Below, piece by piece: positions 25,279 to 35,346 of a stretch of 43,612 bases of DNA; the first letter of the stretch is position 1; every line of letters begins with the position of its first letter. The translations under genes were made by a program, and so were the position numbers. This DNA comes from CAZSVI01 sp964610205 (lineage in GTDB: Bacteria; Bacillota; Clostridia; DSM-8532). Location: assembly GCA_964610205.1 (NCBI GenBank), contig CAZSVI010000010.1, positions 1 through 43,612 on the forward strand. Direction: 5' to 3'. Below the pieces are notes generated by a model. The model saw only the letters and a program-made list of their open reading frames with translations. It did not search any database and was not told the DNA's origin.

Positions 25279-26193
25279 ATGGGTAGCAAGGGGAAATCAT
25301 CGGGTACTGTATTTGCCATATTGTCATATGTTATGTGGGGTATGTTTCCGGTATACTGGAAGGCTCTGCAAAGCGTTTCTCCGGTTTTGATTATCGCCCA
25401 CAGGATTTTATGGGCATTTATTGCCCTTTTTATTTATATGTTATCTTCCGGACGAATGGCAGAAGTGAAAATGGCCATAAAGATCAAGAGTAATATTCTT
25501 AATGTTTTTGGTTGTGCCGTATTAATTACGATTAACTGGTTTATTTATGTGCTGGCCGTTAATACCGGGCACATAGTCGAATCCAGCATGGGTTATTATA
25601 TAAACCCCCTGGTTTCAATACTCCTGGGTGTTATATTCCTTAAAGAAAAGCTGGGTGTTTACAAGATAATTGCCCTTGCATTGGCTGCTTTTGGTGTAGG
25701 GTATATGATATTCGAATATGGAAGCATACCCTGGATTTCTTTAATTCTCGCCTTTTCATTTGGGATTTACGGGCTGTTGAAAAAGCTTTCAAGTCTGAGT
25801 TCGGCTTCAGGATTAATGCTTGAAACAGCCATACTAACGCCTTTATCCCTTGGCTATATTCTGTTTATACAGTTTACAGAGGGCAATGCCTTTTTTACAG
25901 GAACCGCCCACATACCTGTTTTGTTGGTCTGTGCCGGTATTATAACGGCAATTCCCCTGCTTTTATTTGCATATGCGGCTCAAAGGATTGAATTGTCAAC
26001 AATCGGGCTGCTTCAATATATAGCGCCAACTATGATGCTGCTTTTTGGGGTTTTTCTGTATGGAGAACAGTTCACATTAACGCATTTCATCAGCTTTGGA
26101 CTGATTTGGAGCGGTCTGACTGTTTATTTTCTGTCTCTGCTTAATCCCAGGAATAATAAAAGGAGAACAGAGGAGAAAAGGATGGTTGCCTGA
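25279..26193 (+). CDS. rarD: EamA-family transporter, RarD type
   Basis: This 304-residue membrane protein has ten predicted helices arranged as two EamA (DMT superfamily) halves. The N-terminal AILSYVMWGMFPVYWKAL, the NWFIYVLAVNTGHIVESSMG stretch and the helix with LSTIGLLQYIAPTMMLLFGV are typical of RarD. Its substrate is not established; the original name comes from chloramphenicol sensitivity. The start at 25279 has a weak GCGGGG site upstream. It has its own predicted promoter and palindrome and is convergent with the HAD phosphatase, 12 bases apart. Confidence 0.88.
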   Translation: MGSKGKSSGTVFAILSYVMWGMFPVYWKALQSVSPVLIIAHRILWAFIALFIYMLSSGRMAEVKMAIKIKSNILNVFGCAVLITINWFIYVLAVNTGHIVESSMGYYINPLVSILLGVIFLKEKLGVYKIIALALAAFGVGYMIFEYGSIPWISLILAFSFGIYGLLKKLSSLSSASGLMLETAILTPLSLGYILFIQFTEGNAFFTGTAHIPVLLVCAGIITAIPLLLFAYAAQRIELSTIGLLQYIAPTMMLLFGVFLYGEQFTLTHFISFGLIWSGLTVYFLSLLNPRNNKRRTEEKRMVA

Positions 26194-26205
26194 TTATTCC
26201 ATGTT

Positions 26206-26874
26206 TTATGTGGCCAAAGCCTCGTATTCATTGCGAAAAATGGAATTTAACGAATTATGTATTTTGCAGCTGCAGTTTTTCAATCTGTTTATGCTGTGGT
26301 GACCATTTGCAACAAGTATACAGTCACAGCCTATTTCCCTTGAAACTTCGTAATCATGGACAGTGTCCCCTATCAAAAGGACTTCTTCGGGTGTATAGGG
26401 AAGCTGTTCCAGCCATCTTCTGCCGTTGTCAATTTTTGATGTGGCATGAATATGATCCAGGCCAATCAGCCCAATAAAATAATCCCGGATTCCGAAATAG
26501 GTCACATACCATTCAAGATAATCCTGATGTGCGGCCGAAAGAATGGACTGGCTTAATCCGGAACTCTTAAACAGTCCTAATACTGCTTCGGCATAATGAT
26601 GCAAGTTCGTTGATTTACAGCTATTATTATATTCCTGAATAAATTCAACGGATATTTTATCAAAAGGTTCCAGTGAGAAGTCAAAACCCAGTCTGATATA
26701 ATATTTTATTATGGGAAAATCGATGATTTCCTTATATTTGTCTACTGTTAAAGGAGGCATGTTTCTCCTTTTGAGAAGCCTGTTCATAACCTCGACAGAG
26801 ACATCGGCATCATCAAGCAATGTACCGTTCCAGTCCCAGATAATATGTTTATAACCTGAAATTATATTTCCCAT
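26206..26874 (-). CDS. HAD-superfamily hydrolase (phosphoglycolate phosphatase-like)
   Basis: This 222-residue cytosolic protein shows HAD motif I as DWNGTLLDD. Both aspartate positions of the DxD/N pair deserve note: the second is asparagine, a variation found in some families. Motif IV is VLLIGDTVHDYEVSREIGCD, and a helical cap lies in between. Such enzymes dephosphorylate small metabolites; the substrate is open. The ATG at 26874 is preferred because AAGGGGAG lies 7 bases upstream. A TTG further upstream would place that site inside the gene. Confidence 0.83.
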   Translation of the reverse strand: MGNIISGYKHIIWDWNGTLLDDADVSVEVMNRLLKRRNMPPLTVDKYKEIIDFPIIKYYIRLGFDFSLEPFDKISVEFIQEYNNSCKSTNLHHYAEAVLGLFKSSGLSQSILSAAHQDYLEWYVTYFGIRDYFIGLIGLDHIHATSKIDNGRRWLEQLPYTPEEVLLIGDTVHDYEVSREIGCDCILVANGHHSINRLKNCSCKIHNSLNSIFRNEYEALAT

Positions 26875-26988
26875 GACGGCGCTCCCCTTACTCAATATGT
26901 GAACATGTGTTCGATAAAGATTTTATAATGAAACGATGAAAATGTCAACTATTAATTATTGCTCTGCCATTGAATAGACACCTTACCC

Positions 26989-29247
26989 TCATTCACTGTA
27001 ATTCATAATCCTGTATTTTACAGGCGGTATTCCGATATATTTGTTAAAATTTATTGTTAATGCACTGTTGCTTTTATAACCAACCATAGTGGCTATTTCG
27101 TTAAGAGTTAATTCCTGGTTCTTTAGAAGCTCCTTTGCCTTAAGTACCCTGAACGCATTAAGGTATTCTATTAAATTTGTACCAGTCGCCTTTTTAAAAC
27201 TTCTGGAAAAATATTTAGGAGATAAATCTACCATGGCGGAAAGGTTCTCAAGATAAATATCTTCATTGTAATGCAGCCGGATATATTCTTTTATAAAGCT
27301 TATTTTCTCCTGACTTGTTAATGAATCGTTTTTTAACTCTTTTTGGATTATTTTTGTCACGCTGATAATGAGGTTTTTAAAAAAAGCAATGAAATCCTCA
27401 ATAGTATTTAACGCATACAATTCGATGGATAAATCAAGAAAATTATTGTTTTGATTGAATTCTTCGGAAATCTGTATGGGAACCGCATGGTAAATAATTC
27501 TCAAAAGCTGAAAAGACAAATTCTTAAATGTAAACATATCAAGATTTAAAAAAACATTCTTCGTAATAATTTTACAGATAACATCCTGACATTCCTTTGC
27601 GTCTCCAACCATTAATTTACTTTTAAGTTGTTCAATCAGTTCAAAGGGGAAAAAACAGACATGAGGTTGGAAATTCTTATTATAATAGGTTACAGGGTTT
27701 TGTGATATGATTGGCTTAATCCATAAACATTTTGTCGATTCAATATAAGCTTTTTTAATATCCATAATATTCGAGTGGATATCACTGATAGATAAATTTA
27801 TTTTCATATTTTTATATCTTGATTCAAACTCTCTTATTAAATTATTTAAATCTGTGTCCAGTGTTTTTTTTGTAGTATTTTTACCCAGCAGCACCAGAGA
27901 TGTAAACTTAAATGTTTCAAATTCATAGATAATAGAGTATGGTAATTTCTGTTTCCATAAGATTTCAAAATCATCCCACGGTTGATTGGATAAATTTGAA
28001 ATATTGCTTCCGGTTTCTTCATTATGATTTGTTATAATCTCAGCTGTAATGACTACAAAGAAATTGATATTACTATTATTTTCAGCAATAGCAGAACACA
28101 TTTTAATTAAATCATCTTCTTTTATACCTTTACCATTGATCACTTTTTGAAATGTATTGCGAATATTAATATCGTTAAGTGTATCAACAGTTTGGGAAAG
28201 ATTAACATTTTGACTGATCAGATTTTTTATTTCTTTGTCAATGACTTTGAACTCATTTTCATGAGAATGATTATCATGTCCGATAAGCAAAAGAATTCTT
28301 TTTACCGGTTTGTAAATGAATGAAATGAACAAGAAAGAAATAACAAAACATGTAAGTATTGATATAATTATAATTAAAATATTAATCAATTTGGTTCTGG
28401 AAAGAACGGAATCATCTATTATCTTGTTCACTATAGTATATTTATGCAAATCTGTCTGTACCATATAATAATTTGATCCGTTTATATTAAGCATTTTATC
28501 TGTATAATTGAAACCGATTGATTTTTTTAGAATATTCAAATCAGCTTGTTCAAGATTTTCCTGCAAAATAATATTCCTATCCTTGTCAAAAACACAATAC
28601 CCACTATTTTTAAGATAAATTTTTTGCTCGGAAATTCTAAACATTTTATCTGCATCAATGAAAATTACAATATTGTAATCCTTATTTAAGTCAGATCTTC
28701 CGGATACGGCTCCTATCAGATTATTTCGGGTATTGTATCCACTGATTGTCTTGTTAATATATATGGAAGACGGAAGGATTTTTACATAATTGTTATTTGA
28801 ATTGTAATTATGCCAAAAAGACGCGGGGTATTTGGAGTTACTGTAAATATCCTCAAATACATTTATAAAAGAATAGCTTCCGTTTGTTGTAAATGCATTT
28901 ATTGCATTTGGATAAATTATTATATCATGAATTATCTTGGAAGATTCCTTTATATAAGATGTTTTTTCAATTAACTGCATGGCGGAATAATAGTTTATTT
29001 CCCCGGTATTTTTATCAACAAGTTCATAATTAAGATTATTTACTATTTGAAAAGTTCCATATATTTCATTAATGCTTTCGGTAATTGAACTTGCAAAATG
29101 ATTAACAATAGCTTTGTTATATTCTATCAATTGTTTATCCATTTTTTCAATATTTATCTTGTATATAAAAATAGTAGATAATGAGAGTATAAGTATTAAT
29201 ATAATAAACGCCACAATTAAACTTGTATGTAATTTTAAACGAAACAT
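26989..29247 (-). CDS. AraC-family transcriptional regulator with extracytoplasmic sensor (second copy)
   Basis: This 752-residue protein has the same build as the regulator at 1295. TM1 lies at about residues 9-29, an extracytoplasmic sensor follows, TM2 is at about 283-310 (LINILIIIISILTCFVISFL), and a linker precedes the C-terminal AraC double HTH. There the recognition region NEIATMVGYKSNSALTINFN and the closing GIPPVKYR are visible. It is asparagine and isoleucine rich and AT rich compared with its neighbours. It is divergent from importer 2 (29638 onward) and most likely activates it in response to an external ligand. The two regulators are only distantly alike outside the HTH. Confidence 0.88.
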   Translation of the reverse strand: MFRLKLHTSLIVAFIILILILSLSTIFIYKINIEKMDKQLIEYNKAIVNHFASSITESINEIYGTFQIVNNLNYELVDKNTGEINYYSAMQLIEKTSYIKESSKIIHDIIIYPNAINAFTTNGSYSFINVFEDIYSNSKYPASFWHNYNSNNNYVKILPSSIYINKTISGYNTRNNLIGAVSGRSDLNKDYNIVIFIDADKMFRISEQKIYLKNSGYCVFDKDRNIILQENLEQADLNILKKSIGFNYTDKMLNINGSNYYMVQTDLHKYTIVNKIIDDSVLSRTKLINILIIIISILTCFVISFLFISFIYKPVKRILLLIGHDNHSHENEFKVIDKEIKNLISQNVNLSQTVDTLNDINIRNTFQKVINGKGIKEDDLIKMCSAIAENNSNINFFVVITAEIITNHNEETGSNISNLSNQPWDDFEILWKQKLPYSIIYEFETFKFTSLVLLGKNTTKKTLDTDLNNLIREFESRYKNMKINLSISDIHSNIMDIKKAYIESTKCLWIKPIISQNPVTYYNKNFQPHVCFFPFELIEQLKSKLMVGDAKECQDVICKIITKNVFLNLDMFTFKNLSFQLLRIIYHAVPIQISEEFNQNNNFLDLSIELYALNTIEDFIAFFKNLIISVTKIIQKELKNDSLTSQEKISFIKEYIRLHYNEDIYLENLSAMVDLSPKYFSRSFKKATGTNLIEYLNAFRVLKAKELLKNQELTLNEIATMVGYKSNSALTINFNKYIGIPPVKYRIMNYSE

Positions 29248-29637
29248 AACGATCTCATCAGCTCCTAGTCCTCGATTTTAATAATCTACCATCTTAAAAT
29301 ATTCCACCTTATCATAATCGTTTTGTTCGAAGCCTTGCGTCTAATTTTCCCTAACATATATGCAATTTTTTAAATATTACTTTTTATTTAAATTGATTTT
29401 AAAATTGAATAATGTTAACTTAATGGTGACATGTTTAGCTGTATATGCATAGTCTGCTAAATTAATTATATACACCATATGAATAAAATGCAATTATAGT
29501 TTGTATTTTTTCCGGTCTTACATTATCTTAAGGATTTGTACTAGTCGAAGCCTTTTAAATAATTGAGGGAACGGTATTTATACGGCTGTATACGATGAAG
29601 TTTTAAAAATAGCCAAATCAGTAAAGGAGGTCTCAGT
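29248..29637. promoter_or_regulatory. Divergent intergenic region between regulator 2 and importer 2
   Basis: This 390-base AT-rich region shows no open frame of note and no clear sigma-A promoter. The 10-mer TCGAAGCCTT occurs twice in the same orientation (29328-29337 and 29545-29554), which could be paired regulator half-sites. AAAGGAGGTC at the right end is the ribosome binding site of the binding-protein gene. Confidence 0.4.
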
Positions 29638-31239
29638 ATGATGAGAAAGAAATTGTTGGTAGTGTTGTTAACAGGATTTTTGATAATGTCAATGATCACA
29701 GGCTGTGCCGGAGTTGTTTCGAAAGATGCAGGCACAGGCTCTGAAGTTCACGCGCCGGGTACTGTGACGGAAAAAACAAAGAGTTATGCGGAAACGGGAA
29801 AGCTGCCTATTACAAACACGCCGGTAACTATTTCTTTACTAACCAGTGAAGACAAAGTTCAGGCAAAAGAAGCATGGGTGTTCAATCGTATGGAAGAATT
29901 AACAGGAATAAAGCTCAAGGTTGAACAGGTGTATATGTATGATTATGACCAGAGACTGGATCTTATGCTGGCTTCTAAAACCCTCCCGGATATATTTAAT
30001 GTCGCTCAGCAAAAGGCGAATGACTATGGCCCGTTAGGAGCTTTTGCGGCAATAAACAAGCATTTGGACATTCTCCCAACATTCAGCAAAATATGGGAAA
30101 GCGAAGATTTTATAAGGAAAAATATGATAAGCTCAGATGATAATCTATATTACTTTCCGGTTTATAAGTCGGAAAGACAGGTTAATCATGGCATGATGTA
30201 CAGAAAGGATATATTCGAAAAAAATAACATACCGGTATCACCGGACGGTCCCGATGAATGGTTTGACGCGCTGAAAAAGTTAAAGGAAATATATCCTGAT
30301 TCAACGCCTCTTGTCAGCAAGACAAAAGCAGTTTTTTTCCGCGACATGTACTGCGGCTGGGGTAATTCCCGTATTGACCAGAATACCTATTATGGATACG
30401 ACCACGATGACGACGCTTTTAGATTTGCTCCCGCAACTGAAGAATGGAAGGAAATGCTTCGCTATTTTAACAAACTGATGGAAAATGAGCTGTTGGATCC
30501 AGAATTCCTTACATCAAGTTCGGACGACTGGACTGCAAAAATGACACAGGAAGCACAGGCATTTGCAACCTTTGACTGGGTAGACAGAATGGTTATGTTT
30601 AAGGACATCGTCAAAGAACAGATTCCTGATTATGACCTGAGATATTCTTATCCAATGGGTCCTACCGGAAAACATTACGCTCTGAATTATATCTCTCCGA
30701 GCGGTTTTACCGTTTCAGCAGATAGTGAAAACCTTGAGATTGCCCTGCAGCTAATTGATTGGCTATATAGTGATGAAGGCAGCAGATTATCAACAATGGG
30801 TGAAGAAAATGTAACATTTACAAAGGATGCAAGTGGAAAAGTCACCTACCATGAACTTGATACTGCGGGAATAGCACCGTCTATGTCATCCCTGAGAGAC
30901 ATGTATGGTTTATTCCGTTTCCGTGAAGTGATGCACCCGGAATGTGTATATTTCGACTATCATGATGGACTGCAAGAAGGCTTGAAGATGCTGACCGACG
31001 AAAACAGGATTCTTCCTATTGATCCGGTGCCTACCTATACTACTCAAGAAAATGAGAAAAAATCCGAACTGTTTGCTGCATTGAAAAAAGCAGTGGAAGA
31101 ATACTCTTCAGCAGTAATATTCGGAAAGAAAAACCTTAACGGGGATTGGGATGAATGGTTAAAAAGGGCGGAACAACTTGGTTATAAGCAAATCGAAGAG
31201 ATAGATAACAACGCTTATGCAAGGTATAAAGAAAAATAA
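29638..31239 (+). CDS. Extracellular solute-binding lipoprotein of importer 2
   Basis: This 533-residue lipoprotein has a lysine-rich start and lipobox I20-T21-G22-C23, so it would be lipid-anchored at Cys23. The body fits family 1 extracellular solute-binding proteins of the LplA/YtcQ type, with the LMLASKTLPDIFNVAQQKAND segment and a C-terminal LFAALKKAVEEYSSAVIFG helix. AAAGGAGGTC precedes the start; the first two codons are both ATG. It heads importer 2, whereas the lipoprotein is last in importer 1. A stable hairpin at 31266 separates it from the permeases. The ligand is unknown. Confidence 0.9.
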   Translation: MMRKKLLVVLLTGFLIMSMITGCAGVVSKDAGTGSEVHAPGTVTEKTKSYAETGKLPITNTPVTISLLTSEDKVQAKEAWVFNRMEELTGIKLKVEQVYMYDYDQRLDLMLASKTLPDIFNVAQQKANDYGPLGAFAAINKHLDILPTFSKIWESEDFIRKNMISSDDNLYYFPVYKSERQVNHGMMYRKDIFEKNNIPVSPDGPDEWFDALKKLKEIYPDSTPLVSKTKAVFFRDMYCGWGNSRIDQNTYYGYDHDDDAFRFAPATEEWKEMLRYFNKLMENELLDPEFLTSSSDDWTAKMTQEAQAFATFDWVDRMVMFKDIVKEQIPDYDLRYSYPMGPTGKHYALNYISPSGFTVSADSENLEIALQLIDWLYSDEGSRLSTMGEENVTFTKDASGKVTYHELDTAGIAPSMSSLRDMYGLFRFREVMHPECVYFDYHDGLQEGLKMLTDENRILPIDPVPTYTTQENEKKSELFAALKKAVEEYSSAVIFGKKNLNGDWDEWLKRAEQLGYKQIEEIDNNAYARYKEK

Positions 31240-31265
31240 GAAATAAGAAATTAGAATAAGTATTT

Positions 31266-31298
31266 GTACCTTGGGGAAAGTTGATTTCCCCAAGGTAC
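31266..31298 (+). other. Strong intercistronic hairpin after the importer 2 binding-protein gene
   Basis: GTACCTTGGGGAAA (31266-31279) is perfectly complementary to TTTCCCCAAGGTAC (31285-31298) with a 5-base loop. No T-run follows, and the next gene starts 35 bases later with GAGGAGG. It probably acts as a partial terminator or as a 3' stabiliser, giving more binding protein than permease. Confidence 0.7.
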
Positions 31299-31332
31299 AG
31301 CCATTATGTGAGCCGCTTTTGAGGAGGTAAGG

Positions 31333-32301
31333 ATGAAAACCCCATTAAACAATGGTATATCATGTATAAAGCAGAATAAGTACAAAATTGAAAAGCACCA
31401 GTTCTTAAAAAGACTTGTAAAAGAAAGGGATTACTGGATACTTTCAATACCGGGCATTTTATTTTTCATCGTATTCAGATATGTTCCAATATTAGGTAAT
31501 ATTATTGCTTTTAAAAATTACAATATATACCTTGGTTTTGTAAAAAGCCCCTGGGTAGGGCTTAAGTATTTTAAAGAGTTTCTGTTCAACCCGGATTTCT
31601 ATAATGTCATGAGAAACACCTTACTGCTAGGTGTGTATGAAATTATATTTACATTCCCGATCCCTATACTCTTTGCCTTATTTCTGAGTGAAATTAGAAA
31701 TACACAATACAGGAAACTCATTCAAACAGTCAGTTATATGCCGCACTTTTTATCGGTTGTTGTGGTATGCAGTATGCTGACGATGTTTCTGTCCCCGACA
31801 AATGGAATGATAAATGTCATGCTAAAAAATACATTTGGAATTGAACCTGTATATTTTCTTGGAAGATCCGAATGGTTCAGAACGATTTACGTTTCAAGCA
31901 GTGTGTGGCAAAACTTTGGATTTAATTCAATTATTTACATAGCGGCTCTGGCGGGAGTGGATACAGCATTATATGAGGCTGCAGAAATTGACGGCTGCGG
32001 AAGAATAAAGAAAATGTGGCATATATCAATACCCAGCATACTGCCGACAATGGTTGTTTTGTTTGTATTGAAGATAGGCGGCATTATGAGCATCGGGTTT
32101 GAAAAAGTATTACTGTTATACAGTCCAATGACTTATGATGTTGCCGATATTATATCTACTTTTGTATACCGTGCGGGACTTGTGGATACAAGATTCAGCT
32201 ATGCAACAGCAGTAGGATTTTTTAATTCGGTAATATCTTCATTATTCGTTGTCTCGGCCAACTATTTCAGCAGAAAATTTGCGGAAAGCAGCTTATGGTA
32301 A
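31333..32301 (+). CDS. Carbohydrate ABC transporter permease, LplB-type (importer 2)
   Basis: This 322-residue inner-membrane permease has six hydrophobic segments, the LplB-like SIPGILFFIVFRYVPILGNI near residue 38, and the EAA loop ALYEAAEIDGCGRIKKMWHI followed by SIPSI. GAGGAGGTAAGG precedes the ATG. Its stop overlaps the ATG at 32295 that could begin the next gene, indicating tight coupling. It is the paralogue of the gene at 3941, but the sequences differ widely, so the substrates probably differ as well. Confidence 0.9.
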   Translation: MKTPLNNGISCIKQNKYKIEKHQFLKRLVKERDYWILSIPGILFFIVFRYVPILGNIIAFKNYNIYLGFVKSPWVGLKYFKEFLFNPDFYNVMRNTLLLGVYEIIFTFPIPILFALFLSEIRNTQYRKLIQTVSYMPHFLSVVVVCSMLTMFLSPTNGMINVMLKNTFGIEPVYFLGRSEWFRTIYVSSSVWQNFGFNSIIYIAALAGVDTALYEAAEIDGCGRIKKMWHISIPSILPTMVVLFVLKIGGIMSIGFEKVLLLYSPMTYDVADIISTFVYRAGLVDTRFSYATAVGFFNSVISSLFVVSANYFSRKFAESSLW

Positions 32302-32315
32302 GGGGGAGTATATTT

Positions 32316-33182
32316 TTGAAAAAAAGAAAATTAGAATTGTTTGACATCATAAACAATACTGTTATGCTGTTTGTACTTCTGGTTATAGTATATCCTTTTT
32401 TACATATTATTGCGGTTTCTTTCAGCAACCCTGTAGAGGTAGTACAGAACAATGTCAGTTTTTATCCCAAAGGAGTTTCATTGGAATCCTACCAGATTAT
32501 TTTCACAAACAGCAGACTGTTTTTATCCTATATAAATACAATAAAATACGTCACTGCAGGAACGGTTATTAATTTTATAATGACAGTAATATTCGCATAT
32601 CCGCTTTCAAAAAAAGAAATCTGGCTAAGTAAGCCGGTTACCTTGATGGTTGTTTTTACAATGCTGTTCAGCGCCGGCTTGATACCAACATATCTCGTTG
32701 TATCCGGCCTGGATATGATCAACACTATCTGGGCGGTTGTAATACCACCGGCAATTAATGCTTTTAATCTTCTTATAGTCAGAACAGCATATGCCCAAAT
32801 ACCTAAGGAGATGGAAGAAAGCGTGGAAATTGACGGAGGTTCTGTTTATACAAAATTATTCAATATTGCTATTCCACTGTCAAAATCCACTCTTGCGGCC
32901 ATAACCCTTTTTTATCTTGTACAGCACTGGAATTCCTTCTTTGCCGCAATGATATATATTACGGACACAGAAAAATGGCCTTTATCCCTGTTGCTTAGGG
33001 AAATGATTATACGGGCTCAGTTTACCGATGAGAATACCAACATGGAAATGATGTCGAGAGTCACTCCCCAGGGAGTAAAATATGCCACAATAATGGTGTC
33101 TGTAGTCCCTATGCTTATTATTTATCCTTTTGTACAGAAATATTTTGTAAAAGGTATAATGATAGGAGGTATAAAAGGATAA
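32316..33182 (+). CDS. Carbohydrate ABC transporter permease, YtcP/AraQ-type (importer 2)
   Basis: This 288-residue second channel subunit has the family features NPVEVVQNNVSFYPKGVSLE, the EAA loop EMEESVEIDGGSVYTKLFNI, and the terminal KYFVKGIMIGGIKG. The start is probably the TTG at 32316, since AAGGGGGAG lies 7 bases before it. The ATG at 32295 is in frame, but the Shine-Dalgarno would then fall inside the gene. No ATPase gene follows. The aminotransferase starts 51 bases after the stop, with no hairpin in between. Confidence 0.87.
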   Translation: MKKRKLELFDIINNTVMLFVLLVIVYPFLHIIAVSFSNPVEVVQNNVSFYPKGVSLESYQIIFTNSRLFLSYINTIKYVTAGTVINFIMTVIFAYPLSKKEIWLSKPVTLMVVFTMLFSAGLIPTYLVVSGLDMINTIWAVVIPPAINAFNLLIVRTAYAQIPKEMEESVEIDGGSVYTKLFNIAIPLSKSTLAAITLFYLVQHWNSFFAAMIYITDTEKWPLSLLLREMIIRAQFTDENTNMEMMSRVTPQGVKYATIMVSVVPMLIIYPFVQKYFVKGIMIGGIKG

Positions 33183-33233
33183 CGATTGTAAATTCAATAA
33201 CATTTTCAATTAGTTTCTGATAGGAGGATTTAT

Positions 33234-34505
33234 ATGAGTCAATTAGCATTATTCGGCGGAGAAAAAGCAAAGGAAACACCATGGGGGACCGGGAGAAGAT
33301 TTGGTAAGGAAGAAATGAAACAGTTGGAGGAAGCTCTTGAACAAAATTCACTGTTTTATTGGCGTGGGAAAAAGGTTAAGGAATTTACGCATAAATTTGC
33401 AGACATGTACGGCGTAAAGCATTGCGTCGCTACAGCTTCAGGTACCGCGGCAATACATGTAGCTCTGGGGGCAGCAGGAGTAACTGTTGGAGATGAAGTT
33501 ATTACGACTGCAATAACTGATATGGGCACGATTATTGGAATACTGTACCAGAATGCAATTCCTATATTTGCAGAATTGATGCCCTATACGTATAACGCTG
33601 ACCCAAAGTCAATTGAGGAGAAAATAAGTGAAAAGACTAAAGCAATATTGGTTGTCCATCTTGCCGGAAACCCGGCCGATATGGATCCAATTATGGATAT
33701 AGCAAAAAAGTATAACATAAAGGTCATTGAAGACTGTGCACAGAGTTATATGTGCTATTATAAAGGTCGTTTAGCAGGAACGATAGGTGATATCGGTTGT
33801 TTCAGCCTGAATGATTTTAAGCACATATCAACGGGTGACGGCGGTATGTTAATAATGAAGGATGAAGAATTGTATAAAAGAGCGCTGAAGTTTACTGATA
33901 AAAATTATGATAGATTGGCTGCGGACCCTGCCGTTTCGAGGAATATAGAGTATCTTGCTCCCAACTACAGAATGACTGAATTACAGGGCGCTGTTGCAAT
34001 TGCCCAGCTTGGCAGAGTAGAATGGATTTGCGGTCAGAGAAACAAGTATGGTAACAGCTTGACAGAAGCAATAAAAGATCTGCCAGGTATATACCCTCCG
34101 GAAATTATTGACGGATGTAAATCTTCATATTGGTTTTACATGCTGAGAATAGATGAAAAAGCTGCCGGGGTATCAAGGGATGAATTCTGCAAAGCTCTTC
34201 AGGCTGAGGGTGTACCGTGTTCAGCAGGATATATTGCTACTTGTGTGTATGAATATGACCTTTTAAAAAACAAGAACGCATATATCGAAACCGACTGTCC
34301 ATTTGGCTGCAAATATTACGGAAAAGATATTCAATATAAGAAAGGCTTGTGTCCTGTATCGGAAGAAATTCTTTCAACATCTGTAATATTAAGTATTAAT
34401 GAGTTTTACACCGAACAGGATCTGAAAGAAACCATTGAAGCAATCAGAAAGATATCAGATTACTATAAAAGTAACTCTATATTGAAGGAGTTGCATAATA
34501 CATAA
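33234..34505 (+). CDS. DegT/DnrJ/EryC1/StrS-family PLP-dependent aminotransferase
   Basis: This 423-residue enzyme is of the sugar-aminotransferase family. The PLP-binding lysine is K196 in SLNDFKHISTGDGG, and the aspartate that contacts the pyridine nitrogen is D167 in VIEDCAQSY. The ATASGTAAIHVALGAAG stretch binds the cofactor phosphate. Family members add or remove amino groups at keto-sugars and keto-cyclitols, usually with glutamate or glutamine. AGGAGG precedes the ATG. Downstream of a solute importer, a catabolic role, removing nitrogen from an imported amino sugar or aminocyclitol, is plausible but unproven. A cysteine-rich segment (DCPFGCKYYG, GLCPVSEE) lies near the C-terminus. Confidence 0.9.
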   Translation: MSQLALFGGEKAKETPWGTGRRFGKEEMKQLEEALEQNSLFYWRGKKVKEFTHKFADMYGVKHCVATASGTAAIHVALGAAGVTVGDEVITTAITDMGTIIGILYQNAIPIFAELMPYTYNADPKSIEEKISEKTKAILVVHLAGNPADMDPIMDIAKKYNIKVIEDCAQSYMCYYKGRLAGTIGDIGCFSLNDFKHISTGDGGMLIMKDEELYKRALKFTDKNYDRLAADPAVSRNIEYLAPNYRMTELQGAVAIAQLGRVEWICGQRNKYGNSLTEAIKDLPGIYPPEIIDGCKSSYWFYMLRIDEKAAGVSRDEFCKALQAEGVPCSAGYIATCVYEYDLLKNKNAYIETDCPFGCKYYGKDIQYKKGLCPVSEEILSTSVILSINEFYTEQDLKETIEAIRKISDYYKSNSILKELHNT

Positions 34506-34563
34506 ATATAGGATATAATGGCAGAACTTATAGAAATCATTTGTTCAAATTGGAGGTTTTTTT

Positions 34564-35346
34564 ATGATAATTGACAGCCATATACATTTCGATTTAGAAG
34601 TAAAAAACAAAGAACAGGCAATTGAAGGACTTTTACATGAATTTCAGCTTACAGGAATTGATAAATCCTGTATTATGCCTGTCATAGGAAATACGGAGAA
34701 TGGCCTGAGATATTTCTATGCAAGCAAAGAGGACATTACCGAATGCACTGATGCAGCCTGCGATGTCCTTAACAAATACCCTGGGAAATTTTATCATATG
34801 GTGTATATGAATTCCATATTGCCTATTGATTTTTTGAAGGAATTTGTTAAGAAATACATACTCAACGGGCCGGTAACAGGCATAAAGCTTACTATACAAA
34901 TGAAAGCGAGCGACCCGCGGCTGGAACCTTTTTTGAGTGTTCTTGAGGAAAATGACGTACCTTTGCTGTTCCACTGCTGGGATAAAACAGTTGAAAAATT
35001 CAGATATGAATCCGACCCAAGGGATATCGTCTGCATGGCAAAGAAGTTTCCATCCCTGAGAGTACTTGTAGCGCATGTTACAGGCTGCAGATTCAAAGGT
35101 ATACAGGATATCAGGAAATACCCCAATCTTTTAATGGATACTTCAGGATCTCAGCCCGAAGATGGTTTTATTGAATATGCGCTGAATAACCTGGGTCCGG
35201 ACAGGGTGCTTTATGGTTCAGATTATCCCGGGAGGGATATTGCAACTCAGCTTGCCCGTGTTTACTCTATTGATATGGATCAGGAAACGAGAGAAAAGAT
35301 TCTGTTCAAAAATGCCGTCAGATTCTTTGAAGGAGGCAGAAAATAA
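34564..35346 (+). CDS. Amidohydrolase-family metal-dependent hydrolase
   Basis: This 260-residue TIM-barrel protein is of the amidohydrolase 2 group (PF04909 type). Metal ligands are in place: H6 and H8 in DSHIHFD, H137 in LLFHCWDK, H171 in VAHVTG and D220 in LYGSDYPG. Family members hydrolyse or decarboxylate small ring compounds and lactones. TTGGAGG precedes the ATG. Its last base is shared with the start codon of the next gene (TAATG), so the two proteins are translationally coupled and may form a complex. Confidence 0.85.
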   Translation: MIIDSHIHFDLEVKNKEQAIEGLLHEFQLTGIDKSCIMPVIGNTENGLRYFYASKEDITECTDAACDVLNKYPGKFYHMVYMNSILPIDFLKEFVKKYILNGPVTGIKLTIQMKASDPRLEPFLSVLEENDVPLLFHCWDKTVEKFRYESDPRDIVCMAKKFPSLRVLVAHVTGCRFKGIQDIRKYPNLLMDTSGSQPEDGFIEYALNNLGPDRVLYGSDYPGRDIATQLARVYSIDMDQETREKILFKNAVRFFEGGRK

